A DNA stretch of 37,545 nt from Pelagibacterales bacterium SAG-MED47 (GCA_014653355.1 JACWEO010000010.1:1-37545); one strand, 5' to 3'; positions 26,828-35,859 are shown, counted from the stretch's first letter. Numbers and translations: made by a program. The notes: a model not told the origin generated them from the letters alone.

Positions 26828-27672
26828 TGAAGGTAGTTAAAATAAAATCTCATGCTAAATTAAACCTAGCTTTAAATATTACTGGTAAAACATCTTCCTT
26901 ACACAAAATTGAAACTATGGTAACATTTGCTTATTTACATGATCAAATTTTTATTAAAAGAATAGAGTCAGATAAACATAACATTGTATTTTCAGGAAAA
27001 TTTTCGGAGAATATAGGTAAGAATAATACAATTTCTAAGTTATTAAATATTCTTGAAAAAAAAAAGTTACTTAAAAATAAAAAATTTAGAATTGAGATAA
27101 TTAAGCTGATACCAAGTAAAGCAGGACTGGGTGGGGGATCAATGAATGCGGCTAATATTTTGAATTATTTTGTAAAAAAAAAGATTATAACAGTTAGTAA
27201 AAAGAAAATATTAATAATTTCAAGATCAATAGGGTCAGATGTAATTTTGGGTCTCAAAGTTAAAAATTCTATATTAAATGAAAAAAAAAAAATAAAGTAT
27301 TTTACAAATAATAAAAAATTTTTTGTATTAATAGTAAAGCCTGATTTTGGTTGTTCTACAAAGGATATTTATTCTAAGGTGAAGAAATTCAATAAGCCAA
27401 AATTTAATAGACCTACCAAAAAAATGTTTGCTCTTAAGTATTTAAAAGGGATGAGTAATTCATTAGAGCCAGTAGTCTTTTCAAAATATAATAAATTACG
27501 AAAAATTAAATTATTTTTAGAAAAATTATCTACTCCAGCATTTGTTAGAATGACAGGATCAGGTTCAGCTTTAGTTGCCTATTTTCAATCAAAAGAAACA
27601 TGTGAGAATGCCAAAAAAGAATTTATTAAAAAATATAAAAATTACTGGTGTATAGCATCAAAAACTATATAA
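26827..27672 (+). CDS. ispE: 4-diphosphocytidyl-2-C-methyl-D-erythritol kinase
   Basis: IspE is a GHMP-fold kinase of the MEP isoprenoid pathway. The 281-residue protein has the N-terminal substrate motif KSHAKLNLALNITG, the ATP loop PSKAGLGGGSMNAAN, GSDVILGL (usually GSDVPFFL, so the loop is slightly diverged) and the third GHMP motif MTGSGSALVAYF. Its ATG overlaps the stop of the TPR gene. The pathway's last enzyme, IspH, is encoded at 9429-10373 next to the carotenoid genes; the two together feed the phytoene-to-retinal route. Confidence 0.95.
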   Translation: MKVVKIKSHAKLNLALNITGKTSSLHKIETMVTFAYLHDQIFIKRIESDKHNIVFSGKFSENIGKNNTISKLLNILEKKKLLKNKKFRIEIIKLIPSKAGLGGGSMNAANILNYFVKKKIITVSKKKILIISRSIGSDVILGLKVKNSILNEKKKIKYFTNNKKFFVLIVKPDFGCSTKDIYSKVKKFNKPKFNRPTKKMFALKYLKGMSNSLEPVVFSKYNKLRKIKLFLEKLSTPAFVRMTGSGSALVAYFQSKETCENAKKEFIKKYKNYWCIASKTI

Positions 27673-27705
27673 ATTTTATTTTTTTATGGTATACGAAATT
27701 AATAT

Positions 27706-27779
27706 TGGGGCGTAGCCAAGCGGTAAGGCACGGGTTTTTGGTACCTGCATCCTAGGTTCGAATCCTAGCGCCCCAGCCA
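27706..27779 (+). tRNA. tRNA-Gln (anticodon UUG), CCA encoded
   Basis: The sequence folds as a full cloverleaf. The acceptor TGGGGCG (27706-27712) pairs with CGCCCCA (27769-27775), discriminator G is at 27776, and CCA is encoded at 27777-27779. The D arm is GCC-AAGCGGTAA-GGC. The anticodon stem CGGGT/ACCTG encloses TTTTGGT, giving anticodon TTG (Gln, CAA codons). The variable loop has 4 bases, and the T arm is CTAGG-TTCGAAT-CCTAG. The next gene starts 3 bp after the CCA, so the two are probably in one transcript. It is the only tRNA gene I found. Confidence 0.97.
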
Positions 27780-27782
27780 ATT

Positions 27783-29066
27783 ATGAAAAACTTTTTTAAA
27801 AATTTTTTTTTTAGTTCTAATAATTTAGATTTCATTAGTCATAATATTAAAAATCTTACTAAAAATAAATCGGTATATAAAATTTTTGAAGCAATCAATT
27901 CTCATTCACCTCAAAGCGAAATAAGATATGTAGGAGGGTGTATACGAAAAATTCTTAATAATGAGAAAATTGATGACATCGATTTAGCAACCAATTTAGA
28001 ACCAAAACAAGTTTGTGAAACTCTCAGAAAAAATAAGATTAATTATTACGAAAGTGGTATAGAGCATGGCACAATAACTGCTCTTATAGATGAACAGAAA
28101 TTTGAAATTACCTCTTTAAGAAAGGATATTTTTACAGATGGAAGACATGCTAAGGTAAAATTTTCTAAAGATTGGAAAGAAGATGCATTAAGGAGAGATT
28201 TTACAATTAATTCAATTTATTCTGATGGAGATGGTAATTTATTTGACCCAAACAATGGAAAAAAAGATTTAGAGAATGGTCTTGTCAATTTTATTGGAGA
28301 TCCAAATAAAAGAATTAAAGAAGATTATCTTAGAATATTAAGATATTTAAGATTTTTTTTAAATTATTCAAAAAAACCTCATAAATTAGAGATCATTAAA
28401 ACTTTAAAAATGAATATTGATGGAATATCAAAATTATCCAAAGAAAGACTTTTAGATGAGTTAAAAAAAATAATAAAATTAAACACATTGAAAAATTTAT
28501 CAAAAGATAAGATAAGTTTAGAATTATTTCAAACTATTTTTCCAGAATTAAAAAATGTAGAAATTTTTTCAAAATTTAACTCAAGATTAGAAGGTTTTTT
28601 AAAAGATGATGATTTTATTTTATTAATATCCTTAATGGCTATAGATGAAACTGATAATGTAGATTATTTTTTATATAAATTTAATTTTTCTAAAAAAGAT
28701 CAAAAAAGAATAAAACTTATTAATAATTTTTATAAAGAAAAAGTAAATTTAAAAAAAATTTCATTAAGCAGCATTAACAAAGTGTTTTATTACCATGGAA
28801 AACAGGCATTGATTGATATTTTAAGATATAAAATTATTAAATCAAAAAAAATAGATAAATCTTTATTGGAATTAATAAAAAAATATGAAACTAAAGCAAG
28901 ACCAATAATGCCTATTAGTGCAGGTTTTCTTATGGAAAAATATAAAATTCCAGAGGGAGAACAATTAGGAAAAAAACTTAGAATTATAGAGGAAGAGTGG
29001 GTCGAAAATGGCTTTAAGATTTCTGATAAAGTAATTGAAAGTATCGTTAGAGCTAAATATATTTGA
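27783..29066 (+). CDS. CCA-adding enzyme / poly(A) polymerase family nucleotidyltransferase
   Basis: This class II nucleotidyltransferase adds CCA to tRNA 3' ends or A-tails to RNA; the two activities cannot be told apart from sequence alone. The 427-residue protein has the nucleotide-binding and catalytic motif YVGGCIRKILNNEKIDDIDLA with the two aspartates, then HGTITALIDEQKFEITSLRKD, RRDFTINSIYSD, and the RNA-binding helix REDYLRILRYLRFF-like segment (written IKEDYLRILRYLRFF here). The C-terminal domain ends GFLMEKYKIPEGEQLGKKL, typical of alphaproteobacterial members. It starts 3 bp after tRNA-Gln and its 3' end overlaps greA, on the other strand, by 14 bp. Confidence 0.93.
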   Translation: MKNFFKNFFFSSNNLDFISHNIKNLTKNKSVYKIFEAINSHSPQSEIRYVGGCIRKILNNEKIDDIDLATNLEPKQVCETLRKNKINYYESGIEHGTITALIDEQKFEITSLRKDIFTDGRHAKVKFSKDWKEDALRRDFTINSIYSDGDGNLFDPNNGKKDLENGLVNFIGDPNKRIKEDYLRILRYLRFFLNYSKKPHKLEIIKTLKMNIDGISKLSKERLLDELKKIIKLNTLKNLSKDKISLELFQTIFPELKNVEIFSKFNSRLEGFLKDDDFILLISLMAIDETDNVDYFLYKFNFSKKDQKRIKLINNFYKEKVNLKKISLSSINKVFYYHGKQALIDILRYKIIKSKKIDKSLLELIKKYETKARPIMPISAGFLMEKYKIPEGEQLGKKLRIIEEEWVENGFKISDKVIESIVRAKYI

Positions 29067-29529
29067 CATCTTTTATTTCAAAGTTTTTCACGCCTGAAGG
29101 AGTTTTAATCTCTACAAGATCATTTTTATTTTTACTTATCAACCCTTTCCCAATTGGAGATTTAAAGTAAATTAATTTATTTTTAAGGTCAGCCTCATCT
29201 TTACCAACAATTTTATAACTTGTCTTTTCTCCATTATCTAAATCTTCTAAAAAAACTGTTGAGCCAAAAATTACTTTGCCATCGTTGTTTAATTTAGTAA
29301 CATCAATTACGTTAGCTCTAGCGATAATATCACTTATTTCAGTAATCCTTCCTTCATTGTAGGACTGTTCTTCTTTAGCAGCGTGATACTCTGCATTTTC
29401 CTTAAGATCTCCATGAGACCTAGCTTCAGCTATCGCGGCTACTATTTCAGGTCTTTTTTTTTCTTTTAAAAAAATTAATTCACTTTTAAGTTTATTTAAT
29501 CCCTCTGAAGTTATTGGTTCTTTGTCCAT
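29053..29529 (-). CDS. greA: Transcription elongation factor GreA
   Basis: GreA rescues backtracked RNA polymerase by stimulating cleavage of the extruded RNA. The 158-residue length is exactly typical. The N-terminal coiled coil carries the acidic tip in AEARSHGDLKENAEYHAAKEEQ, and the C-terminal FKBP-like domain holds YKIVGKDEADLKNKLIYFKSPIGKGLI. The C-terminal end overlaps the convergent CCA-adding gene by 14 bp. It lies 1 bp after hemF on the same strand. Confidence 0.98.
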   Translation of the reverse strand: MDKEPITSEGLNKLKSELIFLKEKKRPEIVAAIAEARSHGDLKENAEYHAAKEEQSYNEGRITEISDIIARANVIDVTKLNNDGKVIFGSTVFLEDLDNGEKTSYKIVGKDEADLKNKLIYFKSPIGKGLISKNKNDLVEIKTPSGVKNFEIKDVKYI

Positions 29530-29530
29530 A

Positions 29531-30358
29531 TTATTCCCATTTCGCTGTTGGTGGTAAAGACATTAGTATTCCCTCAACATTTCCACCAGTCTGTAATCCA
29601 AATTTTGTTCCTCTATCGTATAATAAATTAAATTCTGTATATCTACCACGTTTAATATATTGCATTTCTTTATCTTTTTTTGACCATTTTTTTTTCATTT
29701 TTTTAGAAATAATTTTATTAAAAATTAGTTGAAAGGTAATACCAACATCTCTTACAAATCTGAAATCTTTATCAAAATTACTTTTTTTATAATCAAAGAA
29801 AATGCCACCTATACCTCTTGGTTCTTTCCTATGAGCTAAATAAAAATACTCATCACACCATTTTTTGTACTGACTATAATAATTTTTATTATGACGATTA
29901 CACATATTTTTTAATATCTTATGAAATTCTTTTTTTTCAATATCATCTCTTACTGATGGTGTAACATCCATTCCTCCCCCAAACCAATTTTGCTTAGTAC
30001 AAATATATCTTGTATTAAAATGCATAGCTGGGATAAGAGGATTTTGCATATGCATAACTACAGAAATTCCAGATGCCCAAAATCTAGGATCTTTTTTTGC
30101 TCCAGGTATAATTTTTTGAAATTGTTTTGGAAAAACACCATATACTTTAGAAAAATTAACTCCAACTTTTTCAAAAATTCTTCCATTTTTCAATATTCTA
30201 TATTCACCTCCACCTTCATCTTTATTATTATTTCTTTTCCAAGATGTTGAATTGAATTGGATTTTATTTTTCTCAAATTTTAAAATATCATCACAAAAAA
30301 CTTTTTGTAGATTTTTAAACCATCCACTGACTAAGTCTTTTTTAATTTCTAGTTTCAT
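29531..30358 (-). CDS. hemF: Aerobic coproporphyrinogen III oxidase
   Basis: HemF uses oxygen to decarboxylate two propionates of coproporphyrinogen III on the way to haem. The 275-residue protein has the family core: HMQNPLIPAMHFNTRYI with the conserved histidines, WFGGGMDVTPS, GIGGIFFDY, and the C-terminal YTEFNLLYDRGTKFGLQTGG. It belongs functionally with the cytochrome genes on either side (petABC next to it, cox operon at 656-6150). It overlaps the trmL stop by 4 bp. Confidence 0.98.
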   Translation of the reverse strand: MKLEIKKDLVSGWFKNLQKVFCDDILKFEKNKIQFNSTSWKRNNNKDEGGGEYRILKNGRIFEKVGVNFSKVYGVFPKQFQKIIPGAKKDPRFWASGISVVMHMQNPLIPAMHFNTRYICTKQNWFGGGMDVTPSVRDDIEKKEFHKILKNMCNRHNKNYYSQYKKWCDEYFYLAHRKEPRGIGGIFFDYKKSNFDKDFRFVRDVGITFQLIFNKIISKKMKKKWSKKDKEMQYIKRGRYTEFNLLYDRGTKFGLQTGGNVEGILMSLPPTAKWE

Positions 30359-30828
30359 ATTAAATTTGTTTGTTTTAAACTCTCAGCTAAAACTATTGCA
30401 ACTGATGACGCAATATTAAGTGATCGCTTGTTATTTTTCATCGGTATCTTTAATCTATCTTTAATTAATCTGTGCAATTTCCCAGGGACACCAGCACTCT
30501 CTCTTCCAAATAAAATTGTGTCTTTTTTATCAAATTTAAACTTCGTATAAGATATAGATGCTTTGGTAGTCATTAATATAATTCTTTGATTCTTTTTAGA
30601 ATTCAGAAAATCATCACAACTCTTATAAAATTTAATATCATTTTTGTCCATATAGTCCATTACAACCCTTTTAAATCTCTTATCATTAACCAAAAATCCG
30701 CACGGTTCTATAATTTCTAATTTTGCGCCTAGACATGAACAAGTTCGTATTACAGCTGCTGTATTTTGTGGAATATCTGGTTCAAATAATGCAATTTTAG
30801 GGCCTAGTTCAGTTGAATTATGTGTCAT
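30355..30828 (-). CDS. trmL: tRNA (cytidine/uridine-34 2'-O)-methyltransferase TrmL
   Basis: TrmL is a small SPOUT methyltransferase that modifies the wobble base of leucine tRNAs. The 157-residue protein has the three family motifs: ALFEPDIPQNTAAVIRTCSCLG at the start, TILFGRESAGVPG in the SAM-binding knot, and RSLNIASSVAIVLAE at the end. It diverges from petA across a 92-bp gap and is translationally linked to hemF. Confidence 0.95.
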   Translation of the reverse strand: MTHNSTELGPKIALFEPDIPQNTAAVIRTCSCLGAKLEIIEPCGFLVNDKRFKRVVMDYMDKNDIKFYKSCDDFLNSKKNQRIILMTTKASISYTKFKFDKKDTILFGRESAGVPGKLHRLIKDRLKIPMKNNKRSLNIASSVAIVLAESLKQTNLI

Positions 30829-30858
30829 TCTATCAGTAGTAAAATTAGTATTTTATAT

Positions 30859-30874
30859 TATATGAAATCATATA
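30859..30874. promoter_or_regulatory. AT-rich palindrome in the trmL-petA divergent promoter region
   Basis: TATATGA-AA-TCATATA is a perfect inverted repeat with seven-base arms and a two-base centre, 31 bp beyond the trmL start and about 47 bp upstream of petA. It lies in the only sizeable divergent gap of the window, so it may be an operator or overlap the promoters of both directions. In such AT-rich DNA a palindrome of this size can arise by chance. Confidence 0.3.
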
Positions 30875-30920
30875 TTAAGTAGAAAAAATCAATATTGAGT
30901 ATATTTAACTAAAGTTATTA

Positions 30921-31430
30921 ATGTCAGAAAAAAAAACAAATAGAAGAGATTTCTTATTTACAGCTACTTATGCTGTGGGGGCAGTAGGTGTAGGCGCAAC
31001 AATTTGGCCCATGATTGACCAGATGAATCCTGATGCTTCAGTAAAAGCTTTAGCTAGTACAGAAGTTGACATAAGTTCTGTAACTCCTGGAAAAACAATA
31101 ACTGTTCTTTGGAGAGGTAAACCAGTTTTTATAAGAAGAAGAACGCGGGAGGAAATAGTCCAAGCCAAATCAGTTAAAATGGAAGAATTAAAAGATCCAG
31201 AAAAAGATGAAGATAGAGCTAAAAATCCTGAGTGGTTGGTAATGCTTGGAGTATGTACTCATTTGGGATGCGTGCCTCTTAATGATAAAGGAGACTACAA
31301 TGGCTGGTTTTGTCCATGTCATGGATCACATTATGATACTTCTGGAAGAATTAGAAAAGGTCCTGCTCCAACTAATATGGAAATTCCAAAATATGAATTC
31401 GTAAATACTAATACAATTAAAATAGGATAA
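30921..31430 (+). CDS. petA: Rieske iron-sulfur subunit of the cytochrome bc1 complex
   Basis: The Rieske protein carries electrons from quinol to cytochrome c1. The 169-residue protein has a twin-arginine N-terminus ([10 protein letters not shown]) and an anchoring helix to about residue 33. The 2Fe-2S ligands are C112 and H114 in CTHLGC and C131 and H134 in CPCHGS, with C117 and C133 placed for the usual disulfide. It is the first gene of petABC and starts after a 92-bp gap with candidate regulatory sequence. petB follows after 7 bp. Confidence 0.98.
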   Translation: MSEKKTNRRDFLFTATYAVGAVGVGATIWPMIDQMNPDASVKALASTEVDISSVTPGKTITVLWRGKPVFIRRRTREEIVQAKSVKMEELKDPEKDEDRAKNPEWLVMLGVCTHLGCVPLNDKGDYNGWFCPCHGSHYDTSGRIRKGPAPTNMEIPKYEFVNTNTIKIG

Positions 31431-31437
31431 AATAAAA

Positions 31438-32700
31438 ATGAGTGACAATGCATATACACCTAAATCAAAATTTGGAAAATGGTTTAATGATAGACTACCA
31501 TTACTTTCATTAGCAAATCATCTAACAGATTATCCAACTCCAAAAAACTTAAATTATTGGTGGACATTTGGAGGAATATTAACTTTTTGTTTGATCACAC
31601 AAATAGTCACAGGTTTAGTCTTAGCAATGCATTACATTGCTCATGCTGATATGGCATTTGATAGTGTAGAGCATATAATGAGAGATGTTAATTACGGTTG
31701 GTTAATAAGATATATTCATGCAAACGGTGCTTCTATGTTTTTCTTGGCAGTATATATTCATATATTTAGATCTTTATTTTATGGTTCTTATAAAGCACCG
31801 AGAGAAATAATTTGGATTATAGGTATTATTATTTATCTCTTGATGATGGCTGCTGCATTTATGGGGTATGTACTTCCTTGGGGACAAATGAGCTTCTGGG
31901 GAGCAACAGTAATTACAAATTTATTCAGTGCAATTCCTTTGGTAGGTGAAGGTATAGTAACATGGTTATGGGGCGGTTATTCAGTTGACAACCCAACACT
32001 AACAAGATTTTTTACTCTCCATTATCTTATTCCTTTTTTAATTTTAGGATTAGTTGTTCTCCATATTTGGGCACTACATGTTCCTGGAAATAATAATCCA
32101 GTAGGAATAGATATAAAAAAACCGTCGAAGGATACAGTACCGTTCCATCCTTATATCGTAATAAAAGATGGTTTTGCTTTATTGATGTTCATGATTGTTT
32201 TTGCTTTCTTTGTTTTTTATACACCAAATATATTAGGACATGCAGATAATTACATTGAGGCCGATCCTTTAGTAACACCAGCGCACATTGTTCCGGAGTG
32301 GTACTTATTACCTTTTTACGCAATTCTAAGGTCAGTTCCTGACAAACTTTTAGGTGTAGTTGCAATGCTTTCTGCTATTTTTATTCTCGCTGCTCTTCCT
32401 TGGTTAGATACTTCTAAAATAAGATCAGCTGTATTTAGACCTTTATATAGACAATTTTATTGGATACTTGTTGCTGATGTTTTAATTTTAGGTTATGTGG
32501 GAGCAATGCCTGCTGAAGGTTTGTATTTGTTAATAGCTAGAATAGCTACAGCATATTATTTTTTACACTTTTTAATAGTATTACCAGTCTTAGGTTATAA
32601 GGAAAAAACTCTTCCAATACCTTTAAGTATTACTGAACCTGTACTAGGTGGTTCTCCAAACTTAGTTGCAGCAAGGAATAAAGAAAGTTTTAACAAATAA
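31438..32700 (+). CDS. petB: Cytochrome b subunit of the bc1 complex
   Basis: Cytochrome b holds the two b haems and both quinone sites. The 420-residue protein has eight membrane helices. The haem histidines are seen in [20 protein letters not shown] and in the pair FTLHYLIPF and [12 protein letters not shown]. The Qo-site motif PEWY is in [12 protein letters not shown]. Its length matches the one-piece alphaproteobacterial form (not the split b6/subunit IV). petC begins at the base after its stop codon. Confidence 0.99.
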   Translation: MSDNAYTPKSKFGKWFNDRLPLLSLANHLTDYPTPKNLNYWWTFGGILTFCLITQIVTGLVLAMHYIAHADMAFDSVEHIMRDVNYGWLIRYIHANGASMFFLAVYIHIFRSLFYGSYKAPREIIWIIGIIIYLLMMAAAFMGYVLPWGQMSFWGATVITNLFSAIPLVGEGIVTWLWGGYSVDNPTLTRFFTLHYLIPFLILGLVVLHIWALHVPGNNNPVGIDIKKPSKDTVPFHPYIVIKDGFALLMFMIVFAFFVFYTPNILGHADNYIEADPLVTPAHIVPEWYLLPFYAILRSVPDKLLGVVAMLSAIFILAALPWLDTSKIRSAVFRPLYRQFYWILVADVLILGYVGAMPAEGLYLLIARIATAYYFLHFLIVLPVLGYKEKTLPIPLSITEPVLGGSPNLVAARNKESFNK

Positions 32701-33480
32701 GTGAAAAATTTTTTTAGAACATTATCTCTTATTACATTGGTTTTTATATTTCAATTTAATTGTAATGCAGCTGAAAAAGTAGAATATTTAAAAACTGATT
32801 GGAGTTTTAAAGGACTTTTTGGAAAATTTGATCGCTCAGCACTTCAAAGGGGATACCAAGTTTACACAGAGGTTTGCTCATCTTGTCATTCTATGAAGTA
32901 TCTAAGTTATAGAAATTTAGCAGAGAAAGGTGGACCAGAATTTACAGAAGCGCAAGCAAAAGCAATCGCTGCATCTTTTGAAGTAACAGATGGACCTAAT
33001 TCTGATGGTGATATGTTTACTAGACCAGGCAAACTATCTGACAAATTTGTAATGCCTTATGAAAATGTTAAAGCAGCTCAAGCTGCAAATGGGGGTGCTT
33101 ATCCACCTGATATGTCAGTTTTGGTTAAAGCAAGAGGTGGAGGAGTCGATTATATTTATTCTCTTCTGCAAGGATATGTTGATCCACCTCAAGGAATTGT
33201 TTTAGATGATGGAGTTCATTATAATAAATTTATGTATGGTAATAAAATAAAAATGGCTAATCAACTGTCAGATGGTCTAATTGAATATGGTGATGGAACA
33301 AATGCGACTGTTGAACAAATGTCCAAAGATGTTACTACATTCTTAATGTGGGCGGCTGAACCTCATTTAGAGACAAGACATCAAATGGGTTTTAAAGCTA
33401 TTATATATTTAATTATTTTAACAATTTTAGTTTATTTTAGTATGAAGAAAATTTGGTCACGTATTGAAACGGAAGTTTAG
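32701..33480 (+). CDS. petC: Cytochrome c1 of the bc1 complex
   Basis: Cytochrome c1 passes electrons from the Rieske centre to soluble cytochrome c. The 259-residue protein starts with GTG directly after the petB stop. It has a signal peptide (about residues 1-23, ending CNAAEK), the covalent haem site C59-S-S-C62-H63 in VCSSCHSMKY, the probable axial methionine in NKIKMANQLSDG, and a C-terminal anchor helix (IIYLIILTILVYFSM). Its last 24 bases overlap the convergent ychF gene. Confidence 0.98.
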   Translation: MKNFFRTLSLITLVFIFQFNCNAAEKVEYLKTDWSFKGLFGKFDRSALQRGYQVYTEVCSSCHSMKYLSYRNLAEKGGPEFTEAQAKAIAASFEVTDGPNSDGDMFTRPGKLSDKFVMPYENVKAAQAANGGAYPPDMSVLVKARGGGVDYIYSLLQGYVDPPQGIVLDDGVHYNKFMYGNKIKMANQLSDGLIEYGDGTNATVEQMSKDVTTFLMWAAEPHLETRHQMGFKAIIYLIILTILVYFSMKKIWSRIETEV

Positions 33481-34530
33481 GATATCTCCATCTTTTACAA
33501 TATATTCTTTACCCTCTAGTCTCATTTTACCATTTAATTTAGAATTTACCCAGCCATTGTTAGCAATAAAGTCTTCATAAGAAATTGTTTCTGCTTTAAT
33601 AAAACCTTTTTCAAAATCAGTGTGAATTTCCCCAGCTGCTATCGGTGCTGTGCAATTTTTTTGAATAGTCCAAGCCCTAGTTTCCTCTGGTCCTGAGGTA
33701 AAGTATGTATCTAATTCGAGAATTTTATAACCTTTTTGAATTAACATATTTAGCCCAGTCTTTTTAAGACCAATCATTTCCATATATTTTTTTTTTTCTT
33801 CGATATCTAATTCATTAATTTGATTTTCTATATCAGCAGAAATAATAAGAGTATTTTCTACCCCAAATTTATTAATAAATACTTTTGTATACTCATTTCC
33901 ATTTTCAAGACTCTTTTCGTCAACATTACAAACATATATTTTAGGTTTTAAGGTTAATAGTCCACTTTGATTCAGTTTTTTTTTATCAAATTGAGACTTT
34001 AAACTACTTATATCTTTATCGTTATTTATGCAGTCTAGTGCATTTTTAAGAATTCCCAATTGTTCCTCGTCTATATTTTTTTTATTATTTTTTTCTAGTC
34101 TTTTTTGAATAGATTCCAAATCTGCGAGCATCATCTCAGTTTCAATAATATCAAGGTCTCTTACAGGATTTACCGATGAATTTACATTTTGAATATCCTC
34201 AGAGTCGAAACATCTCACCATATGTATAATTGAATCAACCTCTCTGATGTGAGAAAGAAATTTATTTCCTAAACCTTCTCCTTTTGATGCCCCTTTTACT
34301 AATCCTGCTATATCTACAAATGAAATAGTTGTATTAATTGTTTTTTTAGATTTTGATATTTTTGATAAATTTTCAAGTCTTTTGTCTGGTACAGGCACAA
34401 CACCAACGTTCGGGTCAATAGTACAAAAAGGAAAATTAGCTGCTTGTGCTTTATTTGAATTTGTTAATGCGTTAAATAAAGTTGATTTACCAACATTGGG
34501 TAATCCAACTATTCCACATTTAAAGCTCAT
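33457..34530 (-). CDS. ychF: Ribosome-associated GTPase/ATPase YchF
   Basis: YchF (Ola1 family) is a P-loop NTPase that binds ribosomes and prefers ATP in many species. The 357-residue protein has the P-loop GLPNVGKSTLFN, the G3 motif DIAGLVKGASKGEGLGNKFL, the altered G4 sequence CNVDE, and the C-terminal TGS domain with TYFTSGPEETRAWTI and AAGEIHTDFEKGFIKAE. It follows pth with a one-base overlap and overlaps petC tail to tail by 24 bp. Confidence 0.98.
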   Translation of the reverse strand: MSFKCGIVGLPNVGKSTLFNALTNSNKAQAANFPFCTIDPNVGVVPVPDKRLENLSKISKSKKTINTTISFVDIAGLVKGASKGEGLGNKFLSHIREVDSIIHMVRCFDSEDIQNVNSSVNPVRDLDIIETEMMLADLESIQKRLEKNNKKNIDEEQLGILKNALDCINNDKDISSLKSQFDKKKLNQSGLLTLKPKIYVCNVDEKSLENGNEYTKVFINKFGVENTLIISADIENQINELDIEEKKKYMEMIGLKKTGLNMLIQKGYKILELDTYFTSGPEETRAWTIQKNCTAPIAAGEIHTDFEKGFIKAETISYEDFIANNGWVNSKLNGKMRLEGKEYIVKDGDILNFRFNT

Positions 34531-35090
34531 TATTTATTGTTTACAGTACTTGAAAATAAATCTAATTTTTTTTCAACAAGAATAGAAATCGATTCTGTAA
34601 TATCTTTTAATATTTTTTCAATATTTACTGTTTCTTCCTCATCAAAGTTTTGCAACACATAATCAGCTACCTCAATATTTCCTTTGGGTTTTCCTATCCC
34701 AACTCTTACTCTTGAATAATCTTTACCAATAAATTTATCAATTGAAGCGACTCCATTGTGACCTGCATTTGTTCCACCAAATTTTGCTTTGATTTTTCCA
34801 AATTCGATATCTAAATCATCATGGAAAACAATTACATCTTCTGCATTTATCTTAAAATATTCAATTAATTCTCTAATACAAATTCCTGAGTTGTTCATAA
34901 AGGTTAAAGGTTTAATAGCATAAATTTTTTTGTCCCCGATATTTCCTGTAGTAAGTAAGCCTTTAAATTTTGGTTTTTGCTTTGAAAGACCGAATTTTTT
35001 ATTTATTGAGTCAATAATTTTAAACCCGATGTTGTGTCTATTGTTTTCACTATCTGGCGTTGGATTGCCTAATCCTACAAATAAAAGCAT
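34530..35090 (-). CDS. pth: Peptidyl-tRNA hydrolase
   Basis: Pth frees tRNA from peptidyl-tRNA that drops off the ribosome. The 186-residue protein has GLGNPTPDSENNRHNIGF with the catalytic H19, PLTFMNNSG, VFHDDLDIEFGKIKAKFGG and AGHNGVASI. The rplY-pth-ychF order on one strand, with a 34-bp gap after rplY and a one-base overlap with ychF, is a common bacterial translation cluster. Confidence 0.98.
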   Translation of the reverse strand: MLLFVGLGNPTPDSENNRHNIGFKIIDSINKKFGLSKQKPKFKGLLTTGNIGDKKIYAIKPLTFMNNSGICIRELIEYFKINAEDVIVFHDDLDIEFGKIKAKFGGTNAGHNGVASIDKFIGKDYSRVRVGIGKPKGNIEVADYVLQNFDEEETVNIEKILKDITESISILVEKKLDLFSSTVNNK

Positions 35091-35124
35091 AAATAAATAG
35101 AATTAAATTTTCAATTTTGTTTGA

Positions 35125-35859
35125 TTATTTTTTTTCAGCAGGTTTTTTTTCAGCAGGTTTTTTTTCATCATTATCTTTTTTTTCACCTTCCGTTGCTGCT
35201 GGTTTATCCCCATCTGCTGCTGCAGTTGCCCCTTCAGTCCCCTCAGCTCCTTGCTCACCTTCAGCAGCTTCTGCTTCAGTAGGTTTTTCAGGTTCTTTCA
35301 TTACAGTTGGAGCAGCTAAAGTAGCAATTACAAAGTCTCTTCCTTGAATAGTTGGTGTCACTTCAGGGTCTAATTTAACTGATGAAATTTTAAAACTTTC
35401 TCCAATGTCTACACCTTCAAGATCAATAGTTATACTACCTGGTATTTTTTCACTTGGACATTTCAATTCAATTTTTCTTCTAACAATATTTAACACACCA
35501 CCTCTTTTGAGTCCTGGAGATTTTTCATGATTTATAAAATTAACTGGAATTTCAATTGTAATTTTTACACCTGGTAATACTCTTAAAAAATCTACATGAT
35601 CAGGTTCATCACTTAAAATATGATACTTTACCTCTCTAGGTAAAACGTTTTGAGGTTTTCCATCTATATTTAAGGTAATGATATTTGACAAAAAGTTTTC
35701 TTTTTCAATAAAAATTTTAAGGGATTTTTTTGAAATAGAAATTTTTTGATTTTGATCTTTTCCCCCATAAATAATCCCAGGGACATTACCATTAATTCTA
35801 ATAGTGTTTAATTGTCCTTTTGTTGAGGTCTTTCTAATATTAGCTTCTAATGAATTCAT
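35125..35859 (-). CDS. rplY: 50S ribosomal protein L25, CTC form with a low-complexity tail
   Basis: L25/CTC binds 5S rRNA. The 244-residue protein has the L25 domain (residues 1-95, with TIRINGNVPGIIYGG) and the TL5/CTC C-terminal beta domain (to about residue 190, with HVDFLRVLPG and PGLKRGGVLNIVRRKIEL). After MKEPEKPTEAE it continues as about 50 residues of Ala, Glu, Gly and Lys, ending in repeated KKPAE units. The tail DNA is visibly richer in G and C than its surroundings. Ala/Glu-rich tails on L25 are known in alphaproteobacteria, with no agreed function. It heads rplY-pth-ychF. Confidence 0.96.
   Translation of the reverse strand: MNSLEANIRKTSTKGQLNTIRINGNVPGIIYGGKDQNQKISISKKSLKIFIEKENFLSNIITLNIDGKPQNVLPREVKYHILSDEPDHVDFLRVLPGVKITIEIPVNFINHEKSPGLKRGGVLNIVRRKIELKCPSEKIPGSITIDLEGVDIGESFKISSVKLDPEVTPTIQGRDFVIATLAAPTVMKEPEKPTEAEAAEGEQGAEGTEGATAAADGDKPAATEGEKKDNDEKKPAEKKPAEKK
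35128..35165. repeat. 15-bp tandem repeat at the 3' end of rplY
   Basis: The unit TTTTTTTTCAGCAGG (plus strand) occurs twice in a row, followed by another run of eight T. On the coding strand it spells repeated KKPAE. Such a repeat, with eight-base homopolymers, is prone to slippage and could vary in copy number between strains. Confidence 0.85.

Noticed and set aside
35128..35165. Tandem repeat as a possible CRISPR or regulatory array
   Set aside because: It is two direct 15-bp units without spacers, in frame within rplY, and encodes KKPAE.
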